In this document: one piece after another, positions 1-7,444 of the stretch
Layout of the letters: each line of letters opens with the position of its first letter
How positions within the stretch are numbered: position 1 is the stretch's first letter
DNA from: a virus
DNA length: 31,927 nucleotides
Virus record (IMG/VR): IMGVR_UViG_3300042691_033222
Span: 1 to 31,927 of that record
Reading direction: 5' to 3' (one strand)
The notes under the pieces: generated by a model
What the model was told of the DNA's origin: nothing
Database searches by the model: none
The model's input: the letters and a program-made list of their open reading frames with translations, nothing else
Position numbers and translations under genes: made by a program

Positions 1-410
1 AACCAGAAAGTGCCATTGTCAGGATCGCCAGTGGGGCGTACCAGTGTAGCAGTGAGTTCTGCTAGGTCAACGTCAGCACGCTGAACATAAGCACGGTTAC
101 TGATACCCAGGCATGAATATGCAGCCATTAGGCCATATTCATTGAGTTCGTATCCATTGATTGGTGTTCCAGCTGATGTTTGATAGAAGAATGGTACACC
201 AAAAGTAGCGGCTAAGTCACGCTGACTTGTGATAGTGTACACACGGTTAGCGTTTGCCGCTAGTGTTCCAGGTGCTACGCCGACGCCAGTGCCAGAAATT
301 TTGTTCTGGGCAGTGGCTATCATGATAAACGGTACGGTATTGGTGGCTGCAGGGATGTAGTTACTTTCGTCAATAACGGTAACTTCTACGCCAGGTGATG
401 TAAGTGCCAT
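1..410 (-). CDS. Tail sheath protein, N-terminal part (gp18-like)
   Basis: Partial gene running off the left edge; about 136 residues are visible on the minus strand. The start MALTSPGVEVTVIDESN, followed by a stretch in which the protein reads PAATNTVPFIMIATAQNK, is characteristic of the N-terminus of contractile-tail sheath subunits of T4-like phages. The sheath polymerises around the tail tube and contracts to drive the tube through the host envelope. The ATG at 410 has an AAGGAA ribosome binding site ten or so bases upstream and a GATAAATA late-promoter-like box at 439-446. The C-terminal polymerisation domain lies outside the window, so completeness cannot be judged. Confidence 0.88.
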   Translation of the reverse strand, partial: MALTSPGVEVTVIDESNYIPAATNTVPFIMIATAQNKISGTGVGVAPGTLAANANRVYTITSQRDLAATFGVPFFYQTSAGTPINGYELNEYGLMAAYSCLGISNRAYVQRADVDLAELTATLVRPTGDPDNGTFW

Positions 411-438
411 GTTGATGGTTCCTTTTACAAGTTATTGA

Positions 439-446
439 TATTTATC
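439..446 (-). promoter_or_regulatory. Late promoter box for the sheath gene
   Basis: The minus strand reads GATAAATA, one base from the T4 late promoter consensus TATAAATA, about 29 bases upstream of the sheath ATG. The same octamer precedes the giant fibre gene (25024-25031). No -35 element is expected for this promoter class, and none was needed to make the call. Confidence 0.6.
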
Positions 447-477
447 GGAAACACCAAAAACTGCTGAGATACGTTGC

Positions 478-489
478 CCTTTGCAAAGG
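478..489. other. Perfect 12-bp palindrome between divergent genes
   Basis: CCTTTGCAAAGG is a perfect palindrome in the intergenic space between the sheath gene (minus) and the HNH-like gene (plus). It could be an operator or a small hairpin. It has no T-run on either side, so it does not look like a terminator. One such palindrome can arise by chance. Confidence 0.35.
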
Positions 490-495
490 TCCGCT

Positions 496-505
496 AGTAA
501 ATACT
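496..505 (+). promoter_or_regulatory. TAAATACT late-type box ahead of the HNH-like gene
   Basis: AGTAAATACT lies directly upstream of the ATG at 509 and matches the TAAATACT core seen upstream of the gp14-like (4111-4120), gp13-like and 30761 genes. It is so close to the ATG that a transcript starting 5-7 bases downstream would have almost no leader, and no Shine-Dalgarno sequence is visible. Confidence 0.4.
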
Positions 506-508
506 CAC

Positions 509-856
509 ATGAAACGTCCTATATGCACTGTGTGCCAACAAAGACCTTGTGCCGTGAATTATCATAGTCAAGACACAGTACACTATCGTAGCAAGTGTGA
601 TACTTGTTCGAGAAAACACAAGAAACTCAAGCCAAGAGAGCCCAAGTGGAAAAAGCAGGGATACAAAAAGAAATCAATCTGCGACTTGTGCGGATTCAAA
701 GCCCGCATAGCCAGCCAGATCCTAGTGTATCACATAGACGGGGATCTAAACAACGTAGAACACCGCAACCTTCGCAGTGTGTGTAGAAACTGTGTAGAGG
801 ATATCAAACGGCAAGACCGTCCTTGGCGGCGTGGTGATCTTGAACCAGACTTTTAA
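509..856 (+). CDS. Small HNH/zinc-finger phage protein
   Basis: A basic 115-residue protein with two pairs of CxxC motifs that could form zinc sites: C6/C9 with C30/C33, and C58/C61 with C92/C95. Between the second pair lies HIDGDLNN (H75 to N82), followed by H85 and N87. This is the layout of a treble-clef HNH fold, so the protein may be a small HNH endonuclease or a zinc-dependent DNA-binding protein. Very similar small proteins occur in T4-like cyanophages, from memory. The last 53 bases overlap the 3' end of the dNMP kinase gene on the other strand. The start is the first ATG, without a recognisable ribosome binding site. Nuclease activity is not established by the sequence. Confidence 0.75.
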   Translation: MKRPICTVCQQRPCAVNYHSQDTVHYRSKCDTCSRKHKKLKPREPKWKKQGYKKKSICDLCGFKARIASQILVYHIDGDLNNVEHRNLRSVCRNCVEDIKRQDRPWRRGDLEPDF

Positions 857-1478
857 GCTGCTGGTAAAGATCTTGTATAGAACCATTGTTGTCAAGCTCA
901 GCATCAAACCGCTGTCCTATCCAGGCCCACTCGCTGTGATGTACGTCTGGAAAACGCTGCGCCATGAGTTCATGGGCGTCTTCCAGTAACCACTGATCGT
1001 CTTCTCCAGTGGTATTTTCCTTGAGCGCACACTGGTACCATTTGGGCAGGTCGCCGCGTTTGATCCAATAGATGCGTCCACCGGCCCTGCGAATTGCAGC
1101 TATTTCATTAGGAAAACGCACGTCAGAAATCACCACGTGATCACTGCTGGTGTGAAGTTTGTTTTCTAAACTGGCTATCCAGATGTCATCATGAAATCCC
1201 TGGCGGCACACTTCTGTGCCCCAGTTTTGCAATATCCAACGAGGAGTTAGATCCGGCATGCCTAATCTCTGGCTCCACCAGGGATCAACTTTTTCTCTCC
1301 AGGCTCGACTTTCTGCTGTGCGTCCTTCCAACATCACTCGATCCCAGCCAAACACCGCACTCACAGCATCTTTGAGTGTGTTTGCAAAACTGTCACGTCT
1401 AAAACCATGAAAGTTTACCAAATAATCAGCAGCAGTGTCTTTACCTGACCCAATTAATCCCACGAACCCTACTATCAT
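804..1478 (-). CDS. Deoxynucleoside monophosphate kinase (T4 gp1-like)
   Basis: A 224-residue P-loop kinase. GLIGSGKDT at residues 7-15 is the Walker A loop, and the motif's aspartate followed by threonine is typical of the T4 gene 1 dNMP kinase family. Later, WILQNWGTEVCR and HVVISDVRFPNE match the substrate-binding and Walker B-like regions. The enzyme would convert dNMPs to dNDPs to supply phage DNA synthesis in the host cytoplasm. Its ATG overlaps the stop of the upstream exonuclease gene by four bases (ATGA), so the two are likely translated together from the sigma70-type promoter at 2048-2075. Its 3' end overlaps the convergent HNH-like gene. Confidence 0.9.
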   Translation of the reverse strand: MIVGFVGLIGSGKDTAADYLVNFHGFRRDSFANTLKDAVSAVFGWDRVMLEGRTAESRAWREKVDPWWSQRLGMPDLTPRWILQNWGTEVCRQGFHDDIWIASLENKLHTSSDHVVISDVRFPNEIAAIRRAGGRIYWIKRGDLPKWYQCALKENTTGEDDQWLLEDAHELMAQRFPDVHHSEWAWIGQRFDAELDNNGSIQDLYQQLKSLVQDHHAAKDGLAV

Positions 1479-2041
1479 GCCATGTCCTTTATACCAATAC
1501 GCCGGAGTGTTTCTTGCAGTAAATCAATCTGTCTGCGACAGTCGTCAAGAGCATGGTGGCTTGCGGGCCGGTGCGCTTGATTATTAATCAACATTGGAGC
1601 AACTGGTGTGTCGTTAAATTTTTCATTGGGCCACAGCATATACACAGTACGGCAGTCTCGTACCTTGTAGTACTGCCAGGGCAAGGGCTTTTGATAGCTC
1701 TTGTACGCATGCTCCAAAATAGTCATGTCAAAGGTTGGCCCATTGGCCCAGATAGCACTGCTTTTCCAAATAAGTTTGCCCAGTTCGTCCAGCACTTGGT
1801 CCAGAGGCTTACGATTGTCTTCAGCAAAGGCTTCTTCTCTAGCAAAGTCACTTTGCTTGGCCCACCAATCCAGTGTTCCTTGTTCTATGCTACGATTGGA
1901 TTGACTTTCAAGATCCACCCTGGCATAGTAGTTAGAGTCGTAGTAACCCTGTCCTAGGGGGTCAAAGGCCTGTGCTGCCACAGTAAGGATTGTGGCTTCT
2001 GGAGCGGTGGCTAGAGTTTCTATGTCAATCATGAGATGCAT
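1475..2041 (-). CDS. DEDDh 3'-5' exonuclease (Rv2179c/DexA-like)
   Basis: A 188-residue exonuclease with all DEDDh elements: DIET at residues 6-9 (D6, E8), NGPTFD with D105, and HHALDD with H162 and D167 near the C-terminus. This matches the small Rv2179c-like exoribonuclease/DexA-type family found in T-even and cyanophage genomes. It could degrade host nucleic acid or process RNA or DNA ends; the substrate cannot be told from sequence. It is first in an operon with the dNMP kinase. Two starts are possible, ATG at 2041 and the in-frame ATG at 2032 just before the IDIET motif. Neither has a good ribosome binding site, and the promoter position would put the 5' end of the mRNA at or near 2041. 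Confidence 0.88.
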   Translation of the reverse strand: MHLMIDIETLATAPEATILTVAAQAFDPLGQGYYDSNYYARVDLESQSNRSIEQGTLDWWAKQSDFAREEAFAEDNRKPLDQVLDELGKLIWKSSAIWANGPTFDMTILEHAYKSYQKPLPWQYYKVRDCRTVYMLWPNEKFNDTPVAPMLINNQAHRPASHHALDDCRRQIDLLQETLRRIGIKDMA

Positions 2042-2047
2042 AGAAGT

Positions 2048-2075
2048 ATTATAACAGAAGTTGTGGTAAAGTCAA
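2048..2075 (-). promoter_or_regulatory. Sigma70-type promoter for exonuclease-dNMP kinase
   Basis: On the minus strand a TTGACT -35 box (2070-2075) and a perfect TATAAT -10 box (2048-2053) are separated by 16 bases. Transcription would start around 2039-2042. This is a host-polymerase early promoter and differs from the TAAATA boxes of the structural genes. Confidence 0.8.
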
Positions 2076-2083
2076 AGACTAGA

Positions 2084-2845
2084 TCAACCAATCACCCAGG
2101 TCAAGGGCTGTGATCCGTCTACGTAGTTTTTGAGCTGTTCGACCAAAGCATCCATTTGTGTCTGTGCTTCGGCTTTCATTGCTGTACCGTTGAGTGTGGT
2201 GCCGCCACCGGGTCCTGCTATGGTGGCAAATTTTTCACGAGCCTCGCCTACCATCATTTTGCTGGCAGCTACCATATAGTCCCTAATCCATTGACTGATT
2301 TGATAGTCTGACAACAGTTGCACCTCGGGCTTGAGTTGATACACCCACAGCAACACCTGTTCTCCGGAGCCTTTGGGATCACGTATCAGTTGCAACTTCT
2401 TGGTCACAGGATTCCAGGTAAAGTTGATAAAGCCACCAAACATACGTGCTGCTAGCTCAACATACTGAGTGTAAAAATCGTATGTGGCTAGGCCGCCGCT
2501 TTGGTTGAAGTTCATGAGATAAACCTGCATCTGAGCCTGGCTAAAAGGATCAAAAGCCGAACTAAAAGGTCCAGTGGCAATACCAAATGTTCTACGAAAG
2601 ATCTGCTTGACCTGTATCACTTCTTGGGGCAAGAAATACTCGTTTTGATCTGTGATCAACTCCATGAAGATGTAACATTCTTCATAGGCATTTTGCGCAC
2701 GTTGTCTGTAGGTTCCTATGGTTCGCTGATAAGCAGCCTCATAATGTGCTGGATCAAGCTCAACATCAATCATGAAATTGCCCAGCTGAAGCTGTGTATA
2801 CTCAATTAGTTCTTGTTTTTTGGTTTCTAGGCTACCCTCGTGCAT
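2084..2845 (-). CDS. Neck protein, gp13-like
   Basis: A 253-residue protein. The N-terminal part (TKKQELIEYTQLQLG, then a long helical stretch rich in Q, A, E and Y, then FLPQEVIQVKQIFRR) resembles the head-completion/neck protein family typified by T4 gp13 in marine T4-like phages. Such proteins act with gp14 at the head-tail junction after DNA packaging. The middle and end (YDFYTQYVELAARMFGG, a WNP turn, and a helical C-terminus) agree with the family by eye. A gp14-like gene lies 1.3 kb away on the other strand, which supports the call. The ATG has an AGGAG ribosome binding site five bases upstream and a late-type box just beyond it. Confidence 0.6.
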   Translation of the reverse strand: MHEGSLETKKQELIEYTQLQLGNFMIDVELDPAHYEAAYQRTIGTYRQRAQNAYEECYIFMELITDQNEYFLPQEVIQVKQIFRRTFGIATGPFSSAFDPFSQAQMQVYLMNFNQSGGLATYDFYTQYVELAARMFGGFINFTWNPVTKKLQLIRDPKGSGEQVLLWVYQLKPEVQLLSDYQISQWIRDYMVAASKMMVGEAREKFATIAGPGGGTTLNGTAMKAEAQTQMDALVEQLKNYVDGSQPLTWVIG

Positions 2846-2860
2846 GATCGCTCCTGATCC

Positions 2861-2870
2861 AGTATTTACC
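2861..2870 (-). promoter_or_regulatory. Late promoter box for the gp13-like gene
   Basis: GGTAAATACT on the minus strand, identical to the ten bases upstream of the gp14-like gene on the plus strand (4111-4120). It is followed by the AGGAG ribosome binding site and the ATG at 2845. The box overlaps the stop codon of the upstream 384-residue gene. Confidence 0.55.
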
Positions 2871-4020
2871 GGATTCGCAGCAGCAGCAAGTTCTCGTTTC
2901 CACGCCCATTGAACTTGGTTTCAGTGCTCTTGATATCTTTGAAATACTTTCTAGCAGCAGGAGCACCACCGCTCATCAGCGCCTTGATTTGCTCAGCTGG
3001 TTTACGCAGAGTTTTCTGTATGCTGTTTGTGGCATCATAGCCCAGTATAGCACTGTTCTTGACCGACAAGCTTTGTACATGACTGTCGGCCACAACATGA
3101 ATCAGCTTGCGTTTTTTGCTGTCATACAACCAAGCTTCAGTGGCGCCAACTAACTTGGTCACAGGTTCCGAAGTAAGCTTGAGCTCTGGAAACTCTTTGA
3201 GGTACTTGAACTTGGCAGTGAGTTTTTCTGCACTCACTGGCTTTTTCTTGCGTGGTTTTCGCTCTACTTTTTTAATCTGCACATAACTGTCGCAGTCTGC
3301 TAGTACCTGCTCCGCAAACTTGACTAGATTGCGTAGTTGTATTTTGCCAAAGCGACCGTAACCTTCGGCTAGTTGTGCATCTTTGCCTAGCACAGCTTCT
3401 GCAAATTCATCACGATGCTTGATCCAACTGTCTCGCACCACGCTGATATGCTGTGGACTGATGTTCATGCCGCGCAGTAGGTTTATGGGTTTGTGTTCTG
3501 CTGTGATCTTAACATCATTGGCAATCACTGCATCTAGCATGCCTTCTAGTTCGCCTGCTACTTCCGCGGCTTTTTCGCGCAGCCTGTCTTGAATGTTGGG
3601 CTTGCTCACAGACTCTTCCACTTCTTCTACTACCTGTTTGACAGATTTAGCAGCAGCGATCAAATCAGCAATGTGAGTGTCTAGTTTTGCTCGTTCATCG
3701 GCCAAGAGTTCTAGCCCACGTAGATTCATTCGGCTCAGCCAACCTATGGTGCAGCTAACAGATTGTTCGGGCACTCGCCCCAAGGCCTTAGCATCAGCTG
3801 ATCTATCATTGCGTGCCAGCCAATCAATCAAGAGTTCTTTGGCTTCTTTTTTGCCAAAGCTATAGTGATACCATCCAAATGCCCGACTCAAGCTACTAAC
3901 TCTGTTGTCGCTGTCCGGCTGCACTTTCCATTCTGGTTCTGACCCAGTGTACTTGACATCAGATTTTGAAGTCATTGCTTTGAGTGGGCGGTTTGTTTTC
4001 ACAGATTTTGTAGCGTTCAT
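2866..4020 (-). CDS. Conserved phage protein of unknown function, lysine-rich
   Basis: A 384-residue protein not assigned to a family. Residues about 40-80 contain AFGWYHYSFGKKEAKELL, then a long helical region with a likely coiled coil (about residues 100-170), a basic stretch with KKVERKPRKKKP around residues 250-260, and a C-terminal domain that includes WLYDSKKRKLIHVV. The basic patch suggests nucleic-acid contact, but this is inference. Similar proteins are found in marine T4-like phages, from memory. It has a GGAG ribosome binding site and a strong sigma70-type promoter (4047-4075), so it is probably expressed early, unlike the neck genes on either side. The stop is 20 bases before the gp13-like ATG. 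Confidence 0.7.
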   Translation of the reverse strand: MNATKSVKTNRPLKAMTSKSDVKYTGSEPEWKVQPDSDNRVSSLSRAFGWYHYSFGKKEAKELLIDWLARNDRSADAKALGRVPEQSVSCTIGWLSRMNLRGLELLADERAKLDTHIADLIAAAKSVKQVVEEVEESVSKPNIQDRLREKAAEVAGELEGMLDAVIANDVKITAEHKPINLLRGMNISPQHISVVRDSWIKHRDEFAEAVLGKDAQLAEGYGRFGKIQLRNLVKFAEQVLADCDSYVQIKKVERKPRKKKPVSAEKLTAKFKYLKEFPELKLTSEPVTKLVGATEAWLYDSKKRKLIHVVADSHVQSLSVKNSAILGYDATNSIQKTLRKPAEQIKALMSGGAPAARKYFKDIKSTETKFNGRGNENLLLLRIR

Positions 4021-4046
4021 AGTAGCTCCGTATTCAACACCTAGTA

Positions 4047-4075
4047 ATTATAGCATTCCAAGCTTATTTGGTCAA
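4047..4075 (-). promoter_or_regulatory. Sigma70-type promoter with extended -10
   Basis: TTGACC (4070-4075), a 17-base spacer, and TATAAT (4047-4052) preceded by TGC, giving an extended -10, all on the minus strand. It would start transcription about 20 bases upstream of the 384-residue gene's ATG. The -35 box sits inside a short inverted repeat (TTTGGT and ACCAAA, 4067-4080) that could be an operator. Confidence 0.82.
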
Positions 4076-4110
4076 CCAAATTGATAGGTGCTCTACACCT
4101 GGGCTTGTCC

Positions 4111-4120
4111 GGTAAATACT
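4111..4120 (+). promoter_or_regulatory. Late promoter box for the gp14-gp15-Nudix operon
   Basis: GGTAAATACT followed by a GAGGAA ribosome binding site and the ATG at 4137. It is divergent from the sigma70-type promoter at 4047-4075, so the 116-base gap holds an early-type promoter on one strand and a late-type one on the other. Confidence 0.6.
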
Positions 4121-4136
4121 ACGAGGAACAGCCAAA

Positions 4137-5513
4137 ATGCCCAGATTAAGCCTATACCGCCCAAATCGCACCCGCGACTATCAGTTTTTGGACCGAACCA
4201 TTTCGGAACAATACACCGTGGGCGGACTAGATATCTACCTACACAAGTATCTAGGCCCCAAGGTTACGGGCGATAGTTCAACAGACACTCAGCACGATGC
4301 TACCATGCCAAACTACGCAGGGGAAAGCCCGCTGTTTATTCAAGATCTGCTGTTGTTGGAAAACCGCGACAGAGCCTATGATCCAGATGTGTATGTGATG
4401 CGAGGAGTCTATCGCGCTCAAGACATTGATTTTGATCTAACCCAGTTTGGTTTGTTTTTAAACAATGACACACTGTTTGTGACTTTTCATTACAATGACA
4501 TGATTGACAGTTTGGGTCGCAAGATCATGAACGGTGACGTACTGGAAGTGCCAAATCTACGTGATTACCATCCACTGGATTCAAACATTCCACGAGCACT
4601 GCCCAAGTTCTACGTGGTACAGGATGCTGCTTTTGCCAGCGAAGGTTTCAGTCAAACTTGGTTGCCACACCTTTGGCGTGTAAAAGCCACACCCATGGTC
4701 AATGCTCAAGAGTATCAAGACATACTACAACAGCCATTTGAACCAGAAAACGTCTGGGATCCAGGTAATTTTTATCCAGCCGGCAGTATTGTGAACTATG
4801 ACAATGTTTACTATGTGGCTCTTAAAAACACACCTGCGGACATAGACATCACAAATACTGAATACTGGGCTGAAAAGAGTCGTATCAACACACTGGCGGA
4901 TAGTGCTTCAACTCGCAACAAAGATCTTGAGATTAATGATGCTATCTTGGTACAGGCCGAAGAAGAAGTACCAAAGAGTGGTTACGATACAGTAAAATTC
5001 TACATTCTGCCTACTAACCCTGATGGATCGCCTGCTGATCCTAGCACTTATACTGCTGACTACACACAGACTGACGCCAGTCGTACTGTGAGCAATGAAA
5101 ATCTAACACCAAGAGCAGATGGTTATACATCAGGTTATCTCACTGGTGATGGTATCGCGCCCAATGGTTTGCCTGTTACGCCCGGAGTTCGTTTTCCTTT
5201 ACAGGCTGAAGTTGGACAGTATTGCCTACGTCTAGATTACTTCCCTAATAGATTGTTTAGATTCAACGGCAGTCGTTGGGTAAAGATCGAAGAGGTTGTA
5301 CGCACCAACCTTACACCTGGTGCGGACAACAATACCTTGCGTTCAGGCTTTGTGAACAATACATACACTGTGAACAGCACTGATCTTGGTCCAATACCCA
5401 GTAGACAAAGTCTTAGTCAAGCCCTTAAACCTAGAGCTGATAATGGAGATCAAGGTGGTAATAAAACGCCTAAGCCATATCCGCCTACCAAGCCCGGACA
5501 ACCATCAAGTTAA
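4137..5513 (+). CDS. Neck protein, gp14-like, with carbohydrate-binding-like insert
   Basis: A 458-residue protein, longer than T4 gp14 (about 256). Residues about 14-200 match the T4-like neck protein pattern by eye: QYTVGGLDIYLHKY, DVYVMRGVYRAQDIDF, then GDVLEVPNLRDYHPL, and KFYVVQDAAFASEGFSQTW ending in a PHLWRVK motif. gp14 with gp13 completes the head so that the tail can join. Residues about 205-248 (W207, an FYPAG turn, NVYYVAL, W244) look like the small chitin/cellulose-binding module of the CBM5/12 type, and residues about 350-385 hold another aromatic-rich module (FRFNGSRWVKIE). The C-terminus is proline-, glycine- and lysine-rich. The start is supported by a GAGGAA site eight bases upstream. 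The gp15-like gene follows after three bases. Confidence 0.8.
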   Translation: MPRLSLYRPNRTRDYQFLDRTISEQYTVGGLDIYLHKYLGPKVTGDSSTDTQHDATMPNYAGESPLFIQDLLLLENRDRAYDPDVYVMRGVYRAQDIDFDLTQFGLFLNNDTLFVTFHYNDMIDSLGRKIMNGDVLEVPNLRDYHPLDSNIPRALPKFYVVQDAAFASEGFSQTWLPHLWRVKATPMVNAQEYQDILQQPFEPENVWDPGNFYPAGSIVNYDNVYYVALKNTPADIDITNTEYWAEKSRINTLADSASTRNKDLEINDAILVQAEEEVPKSGYDTVKFYILPTNPDGSPADPSTYTADYTQTDASRTVSNENLTPRADGYTSGYLTGDGIAPNGLPVTPGVRFPLQAEVGQYCLRLDYFPNRLFRFNGSRWVKIEEVVRTNLTPGADNNTLRSGFVNNTYTVNSTDLGPIPSRQSLSQALKPRADNGDQGGNKTPKPYPPTKPGQPSS

Positions 5514-5516
5514 CCT

Positions 5517-6965
5517 ATGCAACAGTTCTTTTATGACGGTCAAATACGCAGATTCTTGTTGCAGTTCACAAGAATTTTTTCAAACTTCCAAGTGGAGTTT
5601 GGACAGAATCTAGCAGGAGTATCACCACCAGATACCTTGTATCGTGTGCCTGTGCGTTATGGTGATTCTAGTCGTAATGCGCAGACCATTATTCAGCAGA
5701 ACTCTGCAAACAGCATGCCCAGCACGCCAATCATGACGTTTTACATTTCTAGTCTTGATTATGATCGTGGCAGAATCCAAGAACCAACCTTTGTTGACAA
5801 AATCAATGTAAGACAGCGTTACTACGACACAGACAGTGACACCTATGAGGTCACCCAAGGCAATGCGTTTACGATTGAACGTCTAATGCCTGTGCCCTAC
5901 AAACTTACTATTACTCTGGATATCTGGACCAGTAATACCAACCAAAAAATGCAGATACTTGAACAAATACTGACCTTGTTCAATCCTGCTCTAGAAATAC
6001 AAAGTACAGACAACTATATTGATTGGACCAGTTTGAGTGTGGTTGAACTTGAGTCAGTGTCCTGGAGTTCGCGTACCATTCCCATGGGCACTGAAGATCC
6101 TATTGATATCTGTAGTCTTAGATTTGGTTTGCCAATTTGGATTTCAAGCCCAGCAAAGATCAAAAAACTTGGTGTTGTGGAACGTGTTATTGCCAGCATC
6201 TACGATTCACAAGGCGATGCTTCCAATGCAGTTATTGACAGCGATCTACTGTTAGGCACTAGAGTCAAGGTCACACCATATAGCTATCAGGTACTGCTGT
6301 TGAATGGACAGTTGCAGATACTACAACCTCAAGATGTGATATCACAACCTATTACCAGTTTGACCCCACCCGACTCACCAGTGGACGATGAACTAGTATG
6401 GCCCAGCGTGATCAACTTGTATGGCGTACTGCGTCCGGGTATCAGTTATGTAACCTTGGACAATCCTTGGGATCCAGACAGTTACATTGTTGGCACTGTG
6501 GCACTTAATCCAGCTGATGATAGATTTTTGCTGTTTAACATTGATCCAGATACAGTGCCACAAAACACACTGCCACCAATTGATGCAGTGATCAATCCTT
6601 TGAAAAGTGCGCCTGGAGACGGACTAGATTCCAGCATGACTGGACAACGTTACTTGTTTACCGAGGCCACTGGCAGTGCGGAGAACTACACCACCCGCAC
6701 GGATCCCTTTGGTGATCCATATAGTTTTGATGCTAACCCAACTGCCTGGAGAGGTATAAACGGTCAGCCTTTGATTGCCAATGCCAATGATATCGTTGAA
6801 TTTGATGGTCAACGCTGGCGTGTGGTATTTGACAGCCAAAGCCTGGCGGATGTACAATACGTGACAAATATCACTACTGGAATACAGTACAAATGGACAG
6901 GCGAAGACTGGGTAAAAAGCTATGATGGATTGTATCCGGGGGGATCGTGGAATCTAATTCTCTAA
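5517..6965 (+). CDS. Tail sheath stabilizer/completion protein, gp15-like, extended
   Basis: A 482-residue protein. Its first about 240 residues fit T4 gp15: FYDGQIRRFLLQF, YRVPVRYGD, a long stretch including PIMTFYISSLDYDRGR, then RLMPVPYKLTITLDIWT and QKMQILEQILTLFNPALEI, ending near LRFGLPIWISSPAKIKKLG. gp15 caps the contractile tail and binds the neck. T4 gp15 is about 270 residues, so some 210 residues are extra. The extension contains VINLYGVLRPG and ends in aromatic small repeats (VEFDGQRWRVVFD and IQYKWTGEDW) like those of the neighbour gp14-like protein. The ATG is three bases after the upstream stop; the 3' end overlaps the Nudix gene by 19 bases. Confidence 0.8.
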   Translation: MQQFFYDGQIRRFLLQFTRIFSNFQVEFGQNLAGVSPPDTLYRVPVRYGDSSRNAQTIIQQNSANSMPSTPIMTFYISSLDYDRGRIQEPTFVDKINVRQRYYDTDSDTYEVTQGNAFTIERLMPVPYKLTITLDIWTSNTNQKMQILEQILTLFNPALEIQSTDNYIDWTSLSVVELESVSWSSRTIPMGTEDPIDICSLRFGLPIWISSPAKIKKLGVVERVIASIYDSQGDASNAVIDSDLLLGTRVKVTPYSYQVLLLNGQLQILQPQDVISQPITSLTPPDSPVDDELVWPSVINLYGVLRPGISYVTLDNPWDPDSYIVGTVALNPADDRFLLFNIDPDTVPQNTLPPIDAVINPLKSAPGDGLDSSMTGQRYLFTEATGSAENYTTRTDPFGDPYSFDANPTAWRGINGQPLIANANDIVEFDGQRWRVVFDSQSLADVQYVTNITTGIQYKWTGEDWVKSYDGLYPGGSWNLIL

Positions 6966-7444
6966 ACGCAGTTGGTGTGTTGTTTTTCAGCGTACACACA
7001 CGCCGATATCTATATGTTATGCGTAATGATGTGCGCCATCCCAACACCTGGGGACTGCCTGGTGGCAAATGCGATGCAGGCGAAAGTCTGTTAGACACCA
7101 TACATCGTGAATGTAAAGAAGAACTTAATCTAGATTTTGTAAACGCAAAATTTTTACCGCTTGAGAAATGGACATCGGGGGATCAAAGTTTTAGCTATCA
7201 CACTTTTTTCTGTCAAGTTGATCAAGAATTTGTACCAGTGCTCAATGACGAGCATCTAGGTTATGCTTGGATAGATAGTGGAATATGGCCTAAGCCCATG
7301 CACCCAGGTCTTTGGAACACCATGCACATGCAGGCTATTCAAGAAAAAATTGCTACACTAGAAGAAAACTTAGAGTCTACCAACTACTACGTTGATGACT
7401 CCCGTCCCTCCCTGGGATTCCTCCAAAGCCTTGCCAATAACTGA
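6947..7444 (+). CDS. Nudix hydrolase
   Basis: A 165-residue Nudix protein. The Nudix box (Gx5Ex7REUxEExGU) runs from G40 through E46 and R54-E55 to E58-E59; the usual late glycine is asparagine (N61). The catalytic glutamates are present. Nudix enzymes hydrolyse nucleoside diphosphates linked to another moiety, such as damaged dNTPs, ADP-ribose, NADH or RNA caps; the substrate cannot be told here. The start is a GTG inside the gp15-like gene preceded by a run of six G, so translation is probably coupled. The last 75 bases overlap the convergent fibre gene. It is unusual as the last gene of a tail-completion operon. Confidence 0.88.
   Translation: MESNSLNAVGVLFFSVHTRRYLYVMRNDVRHPNTWGLPGGKCDAGESLLDTIHRECKEELNLDFVNAKFLPLEKWTSGDQSFSYHTFFCQVDQEFVPVLNDEHLGYAWIDSGIWPKPMHPGLWNTMHMQAIQEKIATLEENLESTNYYVDDSRPSLGFLQSLANN

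Noticed and set aside
604-786. Second frame inside the HNH-like gene
   Set aside because: Overlaps the better-supported gene entirely and has no motif or start signal.
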